This document shows, in pieces, positions 15,273-22,892 of a stretch of 35,099 nt of DNA. The notes beneath the pieces were generated by a model, which ran no database searches, was not told where the DNA came from, and saw only the letters and a program-made list of their open reading frames with translations. A program made the position numbers and the translations under genes. Origin of the DNA: an uncultured Bacilli bacterium (lineage in GTDB: Bacteria > Bacillota_I > Bacilli_A > RF39 > UBA660); assembly GCA_944358675.1 (NCBI GenBank), contig CALVRN010000011.1, positions 1 through 35,099 on the forward strand. The letters run 5' to 3'. The first letter of the stretch is position 1; each line of letters opens with the position of its first letter.

Positions 15273-15479
15273 ATGATACAAATTAATTATGATGGTTTAT
15301 GGAAAATACTAATTGATCATAATATGAAAAAAAAAGACTTGCACAATGAATTAAATATTGGTACTGGTACGATTGCCAAAATGAGTAAAGGCGAGCCAGT
15401 ATCAATGGAAGTTTTGGCTAAAATATGTTATGCATTTAAATGTAATATTGAAGATATAGTGAGGTTTGTATATGAGTAA
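15273..15479 (+). CDS. Xre-type HTH regulator, probable R-M controller
   Basis: A 68-residue Cro/C1-type helix-turn-helix protein: LWKILIDHNMKKKDLHNELN, IGTGTIAKMSKGEPVSME, then LAKICYAFKCNIEDIVRF. Its size is that of a single HTH domain, as in C (controller) proteins and YozG-like repressors. The ATG at 15273 follows AGGTGAT. An upstream in-frame ATG at 15156 lies in non-coding DNA under the opposite promoter. Its stop overlaps the first methylase start by 8 bases, so it is translated with the R-M genes and probably sets the timing of methylase and nuclease expression. TATTAT (15254-15259) and ATAATA (15268-15273) form an inverted repeat across its own ribosome site, a candidate operator. 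Confidence 0.8.
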   Translation: MIQINYDGLWKILIDHNMKKKDLHNELNIGTGTIAKMSKGEPVSMEVLAKICYAFKCNIEDIVRFVYE

Positions 15480-16557
15480 AAAGAAGAAAATGAGGGCATT
15501 ATCACTTTTTTCGAGTGCTGGGATTGCCGAATTTGGGTTTAAAAACACAATGGTTGATGTTATTCTTGCAAATGAATTACTACCAGTTAGAATGAATGTT
15601 CATAAATTTTGGCATCCTGAAATAAAAACAATATGTGGAGATATAACAGATGAATCGATAAAAAAAGAAATAATAGTAAAAAGTAAAAAAGAAAAAATTG
15701 ACTTTGTTTTTGCTACTCCACCATGCCAAGGAATTAGTTTAATTGGGAAAAATAAAACAAATGACCAAATGCTTGCCGATAAAAGAAATTTCTTGATTTT
15801 TCATGCATTTGATATAATTGATGAACTAGATCCAAAGTGTGTTTTAATAGAAAATGTGGCTAGATTTTTTAAAATAAAATTTATTATTAACAATAAGCTA
15901 ACATCGATTGAAGAAATTATAAAACAAAAATATGGAAAAAAATATAATTTAAGTTTTAAAATTTTTGATGCGGAAAATTATGGCGTACCTCAACATAGAG
16001 AACGAGCTATAATAAGAATGTGGAAAAAAGACTTCATGTGGAATGATCCACCAATAGAAAAGACAATTACCTTAAAAGAGGCAATTGGGGATTTACCATC
16101 ATTAGAATCTGGAGAAAAATCAAACATTAAAAATCATAATGCTCGTTTACATATAAAGAGGCATATAGAATGCATGAAACACACACCAACAGGACATTCC
16201 GCTTTTGAAAATGAATTTTATTATCCAAAAGATGAAAAGACAGGAAGAAAATTAAAAGGATATGCAGCAACTTATAAAAGAATGAGTTGGGATAAACCGG
16301 CTCCTACAATTACTATGAGAAATGATTGTATATCTTCCCAAAGTAATGTTCATCCAGGTAGGTTGCTAGAAGATGGAACATACTCTGATGCCAGAGTATT
16401 AACAATGAGAGAATTACTTATTTTGAGCAGCCTAGATCCTGATTTAGATTTACCTAATTTTGCATCGGATACACAGATTAGACATATGATTGGCGAGGCA
16501 GTACCTCCAAAATTAATCAATGCAATATTGAAAGGGTTAAAAATAATAAATGATTAA
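15472..16557 (+). CDS. C5-cytosine DNA methyltransferase 1
   Basis: A 361-residue C5-cytosine methylase. Motif I is LSLFSSAGIAE (10-20), motif IV ATPPCQGIS with the catalytic Cys85, motif VI IENV (E127), motif VIII YGVPQHRERAI, motif IX KPAPTIT and motif X IGEAVPPKL. The enzyme adds a methyl group from SAM to C5 of cytosine in a specific site. The target recognition region is short (about 80 residues) and contains GDLPSLESG and HPGRLLEDGT, both shared with the second methylase downstream, so the two are paralogues. ATG at 15472 follows GAGG at 15461-15464. It overlaps both neighbours by exactly 8 bases. Protects host DNA from the endonuclease at 17598. Confidence 0.93.
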   Translation: MSKKKKMRALSLFSSAGIAEFGFKNTMVDVILANELLPVRMNVHKFWHPEIKTICGDITDESIKKEIIVKSKKEKIDFVFATPPCQGISLIGKNKTNDQMLADKRNFLIFHAFDIIDELDPKCVLIENVARFFKIKFIINNKLTSIEEIIKQKYGKKYNLSFKIFDAENYGVPQHRERAIIRMWKKDFMWNDPPIEKTITLKEAIGDLPSLESGEKSNIKNHNARLHIKRHIECMKHTPTGHSAFENEFYYPKDEKTGRKLKGYAATYKRMSWDKPAPTITMRNDCISSQSNVHPGRLLEDGTYSDARVLTMRELLILSSLDPDLDLPNFASDTQIRHMIGEAVPPKLINAILKGLKIIND

Positions 16558-17605
16558 AGGAGTATCTCTATTTTCTGGTGCAGGTATTGGTGAATTTTAC
16601 TTAAAAAAAGCAGGAATTGATATAAAGGTTGCAAATGAATTATTACCAAAAAGAGCTCAATTATATTCATTTTTTTATCCGAAATGTCAAATGATATGTG
16701 GAGATATAACAAATAAAGAAGTATTTGACAGAGTAAATAAGGCAATCAAAAAAAATAATTGCAAATTTTTGATTGCTACTCCACCATGTCAAGGAATGAG
16801 TACACTAGGCAAAAAAAAATATATTTCTGATAAAAGAAATTATTTATTTAATTATGTTATTGACATAATTAAAGATAATGATTTTAATTATGTTTTTTTT
16901 GAAAATGTACCAAAATTCGTTAAAATTAAATTTCCATATAATAATGATAATTTAATAATTCCAGACATTTTAAAACAAGAATTTGGACAGTATTATAATA
17001 TTGAGGTATCTATTTTAAATGCTATGGATTATGGAGTTCCTCAAAGTAGGCCACGTTCATTTATAAAAATGTATAAAAAAGGACTAACGTGGAAAAATCC
17101 ATATCCTCAAAAAAAAATCACATTAAGAGAGTGTATAGGTGATTTACCATCATTAGAATCTGGGCAAGATAGCGGTATTAAATGGCATTATGCCAAACAT
17201 CATAATGATAGAGAAATACTTGCCGCCAAACATACTTTAGAAGGACAATCAGCCATATATAATGATATTTTTTATCCTAAAAAAGCAAATGGAGAAAGAA
17301 TAAAAGGGTTTCATAATACTTATAAAAGAATGAAATGGGATGAACCAGCTCCAGCAAGAGCGATGAATAATGGAAATATGGGAGGAACAAACAATATTCA
17401 TCCAGGTAGGTTGTTAAATGATGGTACTGTTTCTGATGCTAGAGTATTAACCTTAAGAGAATTATTTATTGTATCATCGTTACCGGCGGATCTAGATTTG
17501 CCAGATTGGTGTACTGACAATTTAATAAGAACAGTTATTGGAGAAGCAATACCTCCATTATTCAGTTACAATTTTATAAAGGGTATAGGAGGAAACAATG
17601 ATTAA
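16550..17605 (+). CDS. C5-cytosine DNA methyltransferase 2
   Basis: A 351-residue C5-cytosine methylase similar to the one before it. Motif I is VSLFSGAGIGE, motif IV ATPPCQGMS with Cys80, motif VI FENV, motif VIII YGVPQSRPRSF, and motif X IGEAIPPLF. The motif IX region reads APARAMNNGN where its neighbour has APTITMRND, so the target-reading part has diverged. Two C5 methylases beside one nuclease is the arrangement expected for an asymmetric recognition site, with each enzyme modifying one strand (known for HgaI-like type IIS systems). It overlaps the first methylase and the nuclease by the same eight bases, ATGATTAA. Confidence 0.92.
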   Translation: MIKGVSLFSGAGIGEFYLKKAGIDIKVANELLPKRAQLYSFFYPKCQMICGDITNKEVFDRVNKAIKKNNCKFLIATPPCQGMSTLGKKKYISDKRNYLFNYVIDIIKDNDFNYVFFENVPKFVKIKFPYNNDNLIIPDILKQEFGQYYNIEVSILNAMDYGVPQSRPRSFIKMYKKGLTWKNPYPQKKITLRECIGDLPSLESGQDSGIKWHYAKHHNDREILAAKHTLEGQSAIYNDIFYPKKANGERIKGFHNTYKRMKWDEPAPARAMNNGNMGGTNNIHPGRLLNDGTVSDARVLTLRELFIVSSLPADLDLPDWCTDNLIRTVIGEAIPPLFSYNFIKGIGGNND

Positions 17606-19085
17606 TTTAAAGAGAAGTATGAATGATAAATGGATATTTCAAAAAAATACTAATTCCAAAAATTTAATTGAATCATATTTAAATGTAATAAATGAGACAA
17701 AGGACATAGATGATAAAGAAAAAATAATTGATAAGCTAAAAATGATGTCCGCATATCACGGTAGAAGTAAAAAAGGCTCATTAAGTACAATGGGAGTTAG
17801 ATTTAGTCAGATGTGTTTTTATATGTTTGGATATAAAAATGAAAACAACACATTTATTCCAAGCCAGACAACAATTAATTTATTACAAAAAATCAATTCA
17901 AAACAAAAAAATATGCTAGTAAATCTTTTTGCCATACAATTTCCACATCCATATAGTCAAACACCATCGGACATAGAAATCTATGCAGGACGGTTAATTA
18001 TTAAATTATTATGTGATGAAAAGATTGATTGTAAATTATATATTGATGAAATGATATATTTTTTACCATTTATTAAAACAATAGATCAAGAAAAATATGA
18101 AATGCTAGTAAATAGTATTTTAGAATATAGAAAGCTAACCTATGAAGAAAAGTTGATTCTATTTAAAAAAGAAGACAATTGGGAAACATTATTTGCAAAT
18201 TGTGTTCATGAATTTTCATACTTTTTTGCTAGGATTTTTAAATCATTTGGTGTATTAGATATTGTAGGAGACAAAAATCATAATGGTGGAAAGTTATTTA
18301 AATTTAGGCATGGTAATAAAAACAGACATAATACTTTTAGAAATGATGCATATGGCTCTAGAAAAAAATGTTCTGGATATATAAAAATTAAAGATGAATT
18401 AAAAAATGATGCCATATCTTTACTCAATCATTTTAGTCCTTTCTCTAAACCATTAACAAATAAAGATCCAAATGTTTTTTCAAAAAGTGATTGGATACAT
18501 GATTTATATGAAGTAGAAATACTAGAATATCTTAGTATTGTATTTCCTGAATATTCTAAACAAAGAGAAATTATAAATGCAATATCTGAAATGCAATATA
18601 TGTCAAAATATTCATCAAAAGATGGAAAAGATTTTGAAAGATCTTTAAAACCTGTAATAGAATTGTTTAGAGAAAATTTAAATGTAGAAATTATTAGTGG
18701 ACCAGGCGAACCAGATTTGTTATGTGTTTTTGAAGATACTGTTAGAGATTTACCAGATTATAAAATTAATATAGAAGCGAAATCTAGGAATTCTACTAAT
18801 AATATGAATGTTACAAGAATTGAAAGGCATATCTCAAAATATGCATCGAAATATTGCATAATTGTTGCGCCACGTTTTTCAAGAGGAAATGATTTAGATA
18901 TTTCTAATAAAAATATGGTTTCAATTACTGCAGAAGCTTTAGGAAAATATTGTTCAAAAGAATGTTTATCAGCAAATGATGGCAAAGCAGATTTTACAAC
19001 AATTAATGGAATAATAGAACAAAATATGGGTAAAAATATAACAAGAAATGTCGAGAATATAGTTGAACAACGATATGGTTTCTAA
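17598..19085 (+). CDS. Restriction endonuclease, PD-(D/E)XK type, probably type IIS
   Basis: A 495-residue protein. The C-terminal third carries a PD-(D/E)XK nuclease signature: GPGEPDLL (P372-D373) and NIEAKSR (E393, K395), with the expected strand pattern between them. The N-terminal part starts W-IFQKNT and has AYHGRSKKGSLSTMGVRFSQ, and resembles the layout of AlwI-type type IIS enzymes, with specificity in the N-terminus and cleavage at the C-terminus. AGGAGG precedes the ATG, and the start overlaps the second methylase. It cuts unmethylated foreign DNA; the site is unknown. No terminator is clear behind it. The nuclease assignment is good, the AlwI likeness moderate. Confidence 0.78.
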   Translation: MINLKRSMNDKWIFQKNTNSKNLIESYLNVINETKDIDDKEKIIDKLKMMSAYHGRSKKGSLSTMGVRFSQMCFYMFGYKNENNTFIPSQTTINLLQKINSKQKNMLVNLFAIQFPHPYSQTPSDIEIYAGRLIIKLLCDEKIDCKLYIDEMIYFLPFIKTIDQEKYEMLVNSILEYRKLTYEEKLILFKKEDNWETLFANCVHEFSYFFARIFKSFGVLDIVGDKNHNGGKLFKFRHGNKNRHNTFRNDAYGSRKKCSGYIKIKDELKNDAISLLNHFSPFSKPLTNKDPNVFSKSDWIHDLYEVEILEYLSIVFPEYSKQREIINAISEMQYMSKYSSKDGKDFERSLKPVIELFRENLNVEIISGPGEPDLLCVFEDTVRDLPDYKINIEAKSRNSTNNMNVTRIERHISKYASKYCIIVAPRFSRGNDLDISNKNMVSITAEALGKYCSKECLSANDGKADFTTINGIIEQNMGKNITRNVENIVEQRYGF

Positions 19086-19120
19086 AAAGTATAATTAAAT
19101 TATAAGGAAAGGAGTGGCTT

Positions 19121-19630
19121 ATGGAGTATCGTGATTTATATGACAAAGATAGAAATTTAACAGGAAAAACGGTTGCCAAAGGAGAAGAAATTCCAAAGGG
19201 CTATTATATCAAGGTGGTTGTTTGCTTCATGAAAGATAGCGAAGGAAGATTTCTAATGCAAAAAAGATCAGAACTAAAAGATGGTAAATGGGGAACAACA
19301 GGAGGCCATCCTAAATCAGGAGAAGATTCACTTACCGGAATGCATACCGAAATATTAGAAGAACTAGGTTTAGATATCAATAAAGAAGAATTAACCTTAA
19401 TCACCACTGAACAAGATAATAAAATTATTTGTGACATATATTATCTAAAAAAGGACATCGACCTTAATGACATAGTTATGCAAGAAAGTGAAGTAGCTGA
19501 TGTAAAATACTTAACATTAGAAGAAATAGAGGATTTATACGAAAAAGGTGAATTCAAAAAATCTCATTATTACATGTTTCACGACTTTCAAAAGAATTTA
19601 AATCAAAAACAGTTACAAAAACAAAAGTAA
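19121..19630 (+). CDS. Nudix hydrolase
   Basis: A 169-residue Nudix protein. The Nudix box runs from G62 to L84 (GHPKSGE, then TEILEELGL). The canonical Arg of REUXEE is replaced by Thr76, while the metal-binding glutamates E77, E80 and E81 are kept. YdcJ/IPP-isomerase-like features (EYRDLYDKDRNLTGKTV, FLMQKRSELKDGKWGTTGGH) place it among the Nudix enzymes that hydrolyse a nucleoside diphosphate linked to X; the substrate is not deducible. AAAGGAGTGG precedes the ATG. It lies just beyond the island and upstream of the metK leader, and seems chromosomal. Confidence 0.85.
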   Translation: MEYRDLYDKDRNLTGKTVAKGEEIPKGYYIKVVVCFMKDSEGRFLMQKRSELKDGKWGTTGGHPKSGEDSLTGMHTEILEELGLDINKEELTLITTEQDNKIICDIYYLKKDIDLNDIVMQESEVADVKYLTLEEIEDLYEKGEFKKSHYYMFHDFQKNLNQKQLQKQK

Positions 19631-19640
19631 ATGATATAAT
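19613..19640 (+). promoter_or_regulatory. Promoter of the metK leader
   Basis: TTACAA (19613-19618), 16 bases, TATAAT (19635-19640) with TGA before it (extended -10). It overlaps the last codons of the Nudix gene. Confidence 0.65.
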
Positions 19641-19653
19641 ATATATGTAATGA

Positions 19654-19768
19654 AACCTTATAAAGAGTGATGGAGGGACTGGCCCTATGATATCACAGCA
19701 ACCTATTAAGTTAGGTGCTAAAGCCGGACGATAAGGAACTAGAAAACAAGTTCCTCGCTTGTTTTTTT
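19654..19768 (+). promoter_or_regulatory. S-box (SAM-I) riboswitch controlling metK
   Basis: Core S-box elements in order: GAGGGACTGGCCCTATGA, CAGCAACC, GGTGCTAAAGCC and GACGATAAGG. P1 is CCTTAT (19656-19661) with ATAAGG (19731-19736). The terminator is AAACAAG (19744-19750) with CTTGTTT (19758-19764), followed by Ts. The competing antiterminator is AGGAACT with AGTTCCT. When SAM binds, P1 forms, the antiterminator is lost and transcription of metK stops. Confidence 0.95.
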
Positions 19769-19800
19769 CTTTATTCTGTTTCATTATAGAGGGAGGTTTT

Positions 19801-20823
19801 ATGAAAGTATATTCAAACGAAATTGTATTTCGTGGTCATCCAGATAAAGTCTGTGACCAAATAAGTGATGCATTATTAGATGCATATTTAAAAGAAGATC
19901 CACATTCAAGATGTGGTATTGAGGTTATGGGAGGAAAAGGTAAGATTTTTATTACCGGTGAAGTAACATCAAAAGCAAGTATAAGCATAAAAGATATAGT
20001 TAACAGAGTATTAACCGACATTGGCTATGACACAAATTATGAAATAATAAACAACTTAGGCATTCAAAGCCCTGATATCGCATTAGGTACTAATGATAAA
20101 GTGGGAGGAGCCGGCGACCAAGGCATGATGTTTGGCTATGCCTGCAATGACACAGAAGAAATGTTACCAACAGCCATGGTTATCTTGCAAACCCTTAGTA
20201 AATGGTATGATAATAAAAGAAAAGAATGCCCATATTTAAAACCAGATGGTAAAGCTCAAATCACTGGTTACTATAGCGATGAAATGAAACTTCAAAAAAT
20301 AAAATATTTTACTATCTCATACCAAAACGACGAAAAACATAGAGATTACACCGATAATTTAATAAAAGAAAAATGTATCAATATATGTAAAAAATACAAT
20401 ATAGAAATAGAAAACTTTTTAATCAATCCAACAGGTAGGTTTTACATCGGTGGCTTTGATGGAGATGCTGGACTTACTGGAAGAAAAATAGTTGTTGATA
20501 GCTATCATTCCTTTGCGAAAGTAGGTGGTGGGGCATTTAGTGGAAAAGACCCAAGTAAAGTAGATAGGAGTGCTGCTTATAAAGCAAGAGAAATAGCTAA
20601 AGAATATCTTCAAAAATATAACTTAAAATGGTGTCAAGTTCAAATTAGTTATGCTATTGGCCTAGAAAAACCACTTGCCATATACATTGATAGTAATAAT
20701 GGAAATATAGAAGTTCCAGAAAAACTATATGAAGAATGTACCCCAAAAAACATAATTAAAGATTTAAATCTATATAATATATGTTATGAAGATAAATCAA
20801 AATATGGTCATTTTACAAACTAA
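19801..20823 (+). CDS. metK: S-adenosylmethionine synthetase
   Basis: Makes SAM from methionine and ATP in the cytoplasm. Signature motifs are present: GHPDKVCDQ (ATP-binding N-terminus), GAGDQGMMFGYA (near residue 102) and GGGAFSGKDPSKVDRSAAY (near 241-259). At 340 residues it is shorter than the usual 380-400, with a contracted middle region. The start at 19801 follows GAGGGAGG; the ATG at 19759 lies inside the riboswitch terminator and is excluded. Expression is controlled by the S-box upstream, so the enzyme is made when SAM is low. It supplies the methyl donor for the three DNA methylases of the island. Confidence 0.95.
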   Translation: MKVYSNEIVFRGHPDKVCDQISDALLDAYLKEDPHSRCGIEVMGGKGKIFITGEVTSKASISIKDIVNRVLTDIGYDTNYEIINNLGIQSPDIALGTNDKVGGAGDQGMMFGYACNDTEEMLPTAMVILQTLSKWYDNKRKECPYLKPDGKAQITGYYSDEMKLQKIKYFTISYQNDEKHRDYTDNLIKEKCINICKKYNIEIENFLINPTGRFYIGGFDGDAGLTGRKIVVDSYHSFAKVGGGAFSGKDPSKVDRSAAYKAREIAKEYLQKYNLKWCQVQISYAIGLEKPLAIYIDSNNGNIEVPEKLYEECTPKNIIKDLNLYNICYEDKSKYGHFTN

Positions 20824-20847
20824 AATGAGTTCAAAGCTCGTTTTTTT
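20822..20847 (+). terminator. Terminator of metK
   Basis: AAAATGAG, loop, CTCGTTTT (one G-U pair) followed by Ts, directly at the metK stop codon. Confidence 0.7.
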
Positions 20848-20866
20848 ATAAAAATAACAATTTTTT

Positions 20867-20895
20867 TTGATATTAAATTTAAGTTGTTGTATACT
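20867..20895 (+). promoter_or_regulatory. Promoter of the cadherin-like surface protein gene
   Basis: TTGATA (20867-20872), 17 bases, TATACT (20890-20895). Confidence 0.6.
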
Positions 20896-20946
20896 ATAAT
20901 ATAGTTTAGTTTTTAAAAGCCCAAAAGTGAAGTGGATGGTGGTACA

Positions 20947-21816
20947 ATGAAAAAATTTAGTTATATCTTTTTAATGATATTTTTATCATTCTTATCAATA
21001 AATCTAGTTCAAGCCGATGAAGGAGTAGTATATAGTCCAAGAGAATGTTTTGGTGTAACCTATGGTATACATAATAATCATTGGCACCAAGCCATACAGC
21101 AAAATGGACAGTATATAGCAACCGGTGACCCAATTTATACATACCCATGCACACCATCAAATGATCCAACTCTAAAAACACTAACAATAAATGGAAATAA
21201 CATCACTGTATCAGATAAAATGGAATTTAAAACATATGATGAAACTGCTAATATCGTTGCCACACCAAATTATCAAGGCTCTAACATCCAATATGAAAAT
21301 AACAAACAGCTAGAAATTGGAAATAATATCATAAATATCAAGGTAACTTCAGCCGGCGGATTAACAAAAACCTATGAATTAAATATCATTAGACAAAAAG
21401 TTTTAAGCACAAACAATAACATAAAAAAAATAACTATAGATGGGAAAGAATATAAATTTAAAGATAATCAAATAGATGATTTATTCATAACATCCAATAA
21501 AAAAACATTAAACATAAAAATAACTCCAGAAGATGAAACCACAAAAATAACTATTCAGGGTAACGATAATTTAAAAGCTGGCGATAACACCATTACTATA
21601 ATTTCTAAAGCTGAAAGCGGAAACACTCAAGAATATTATATAAACTATCATAAAAGTTTTGTCTTATCAGACATAATTGGAACAATTATAGGGATTTTAA
21701 TTTTAGCTTCACCAATCATTTTAATCATCATAATTATCTCAATCAAAAATAAAAAGAGATACATTAATAATAGCCATTATTATAAAAGCAAAAAAAGATT
21801 ATTTAAAAAGCATTAA
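20947..21816 (+). CDS. Membrane-anchored surface protein with cadherin-like beta-sandwich domains
   Basis: A 289-residue exported protein. It has a Sec signal peptide (MKKFSYIF to VQA, cleavage near residue 23), then a small domain with HNNHWHQA and two cysteines (ECFGVTYG and YTYPCTPS). Two copies of a cadherin-like beta-sandwich (Pfam PF12733 type: LKTLTINGNNITVS, and IKKITIDGKEYKF with LNIKITPEDETTKI) follow. A C-terminal membrane helix (IIGILILASPIILIIIIISI) and a basic tail anchor it. The ATG at 20947 directly precedes the signal peptide, while one at 20932 would add five residues. The domain's role in other proteins is cell-surface binding or spacing. It has no LPXTG sorting motif, so it is not a standard sortase substrate. 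Confidence 0.75.
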   Translation: MKKFSYIFLMIFLSFLSINLVQADEGVVYSPRECFGVTYGIHNNHWHQAIQQNGQYIATGDPIYTYPCTPSNDPTLKTLTINGNNITVSDKMEFKTYDETANIVATPNYQGSNIQYENNKQLEIGNNIINIKVTSAGGLTKTYELNIIRQKVLSTNNNIKKITIDGKEYKFKDNQIDDLFITSNKKTLNIKITPEDETTKITIQGNDNLKAGDNTITIISKAESGNTQEYYINYHKSFVLSDIIGTIIGILILASPIILIIIIISIKNKKRYINNSHYYKSKKRLFKKH

Positions 21817-21940
21817 AAACAGCAACAATAAAAAAGGTATCAAAAAATTTAAAAATTATTACATATAATAGGTCATTAGTAAAAAAATTACTTTTATTTA
21901 AAAGCAACCTTTAAAATTGTGTTATAATAAAAGCAGTAAA

Positions 21941-21979
21941 GGGCTAGTACAGACTTTATAGTTTTGTGCTAGCCTTTTT
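21941..21979 (+). terminator. Leader terminator/attenuator upstream of the G5 protein gene
   Basis: GGCTAGTAC (21942-21950) pairs with GTGCTAGCC (21966-21974; one G-U pair), then five Ts. It lies between a -10 (TATAAT, 21923-21928) and the ribosome site GGTGGGAG, the same layout as the 1138-1176 leader hairpin. Confidence 0.6.
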
Positions 21980-21997
21980 GTTTGAGGTGGGAGAAGT

Positions 21998-22831
21998 ATG
22001 AAAAAAGTAGTAGGATGTATTTTATTAATAATATTTTTAATGCCATTAAATGTTTATGCTCAAAAAGGATGTTGCTCATGGCATGGTGGTGTTTCAGGTG
22101 TCTGTCGTAACGGCTATCAAGTATGTAATGATGGTACTACTAGTCCAAGTTGTACATGTAGTGGGGGTACAACAAGTTCTAGCTCAAGTTCTTCATCTTC
22201 AAGACAAGTATATACTCCAAGTTATACATATGGATGTACCGACAAAAATGCTATAAATTATAATCCAAATGCAAACAAAGATGATGGTAGTTGTATAGCA
22301 AAAGTCCTAGGATGCACAGATCAGAACGCTAAAAACTATAACGCTTCTGCAAATACCAATGATAATTCATGTAGGTATGAAAAAGAAATTATAGAGACAG
22401 AAGAAATCAAGTATTCAGTAAAATATGTAGATAATGAGAACATGATTAAGGGAGAAGAAAGAACAAAAACTAAAGGAGTTAATGGTGAAAAAGAAGTTAC
22501 TTATTTAGTTATAGTAGACGCAGATGGAAAAGAAATTAGTAGAGAAAAGAAAAACGAAACCATTACAAAAGAAGCCACTACAGAAATAATAGAAAGAGGA
22601 ACAAATGATAGCAGTTCAACAACATTTGGTATATTATGGATTATATGTTTAATAATCGCATTTTATCAAGCATTTAAACATAAAGATGGTAATTTATTAT
22701 TAAACAAAATTCAAAAACAAAAAAACGGAACGAAAGTAGTATTATATATACTTTATGTATTTACTGTTATACCAGCACTTATCGATGTAGTAAAAATAAT
22801 TATTAATAAAATAAAAAATAAGAAAAACTAA
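21998..22831 (+). CDS. Cys-rich secreted/membrane protein with GCTD repeats and G5-like domain
   Basis: A 277-residue protein. It has a signal peptide (MKKVVGCILLIIFLMPLNVYA), a Cys-rich N-terminal module (GCCSWHGGVSGVC, then VCNDGTTSPSCTC), a run of serines (about 58-67), and two repeats of the form GCTDxNAxNYNxxANxxDxSC near 79-99 and 104-124, acidic and probably calcium-binding. A G5-like beta domain (about 130-195, with EKEVTYLVIVDADGKEISRE) and two C-terminal membrane helices (ILWIICLIIAFYQAF and YILYVFTVIPALIDVV) follow. Likely exposed on the cell surface; G5 domains bind glycans or zinc in known proteins. GGTGGGAGAAG precedes the ATG. A transcriptional hairpin in its leader suggests attenuation. 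Confidence 0.75.
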   Translation: MKKVVGCILLIIFLMPLNVYAQKGCCSWHGGVSGVCRNGYQVCNDGTTSPSCTCSGGTTSSSSSSSSSRQVYTPSYTYGCTDKNAINYNPNANKDDGSCIAKVLGCTDQNAKNYNASANTNDNSCRYEKEIIETEEIKYSVKYVDNENMIKGEERTKTKGVNGEKEVTYLVIVDADGKEISREKKNETITKEATTEIIERGTNDSSSTTFGILWIICLIIAFYQAFKHKDGNLLLNKIQKQKNGTKVVLYILYVFTVIPALIDVVKIIINKIKNKKN

Positions 22832-22855
22832 GCGGCAAAAAGTCCGCTTTTTTAA
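22831..22855 (+). terminator. Terminator of the G5 protein gene
   Basis: AGCGG (22831-22835), loop, CCGCT (22844-22848), then Ts; it overlaps the end of the coding region. Confidence 0.75.
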
Positions 22856-22892
22856 ATGCTATGTTATAATGAAAAAGGAAAGTAGTGATTAT

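Noticed and set aside
19654-19768. SAM-III (SMK box) in front of metK
   Set aside because: The core sequences GGGACTGGCCC, CAGCAACC and GGTGCTAAAGCC and the terminator/antiterminator layout are those of SAM-I (S-box).
22050-22256. 68-aa frame inside the G5 protein gene
   Set aside because: Low-complexity out-of-frame reading of the Cys/Ser-rich region.
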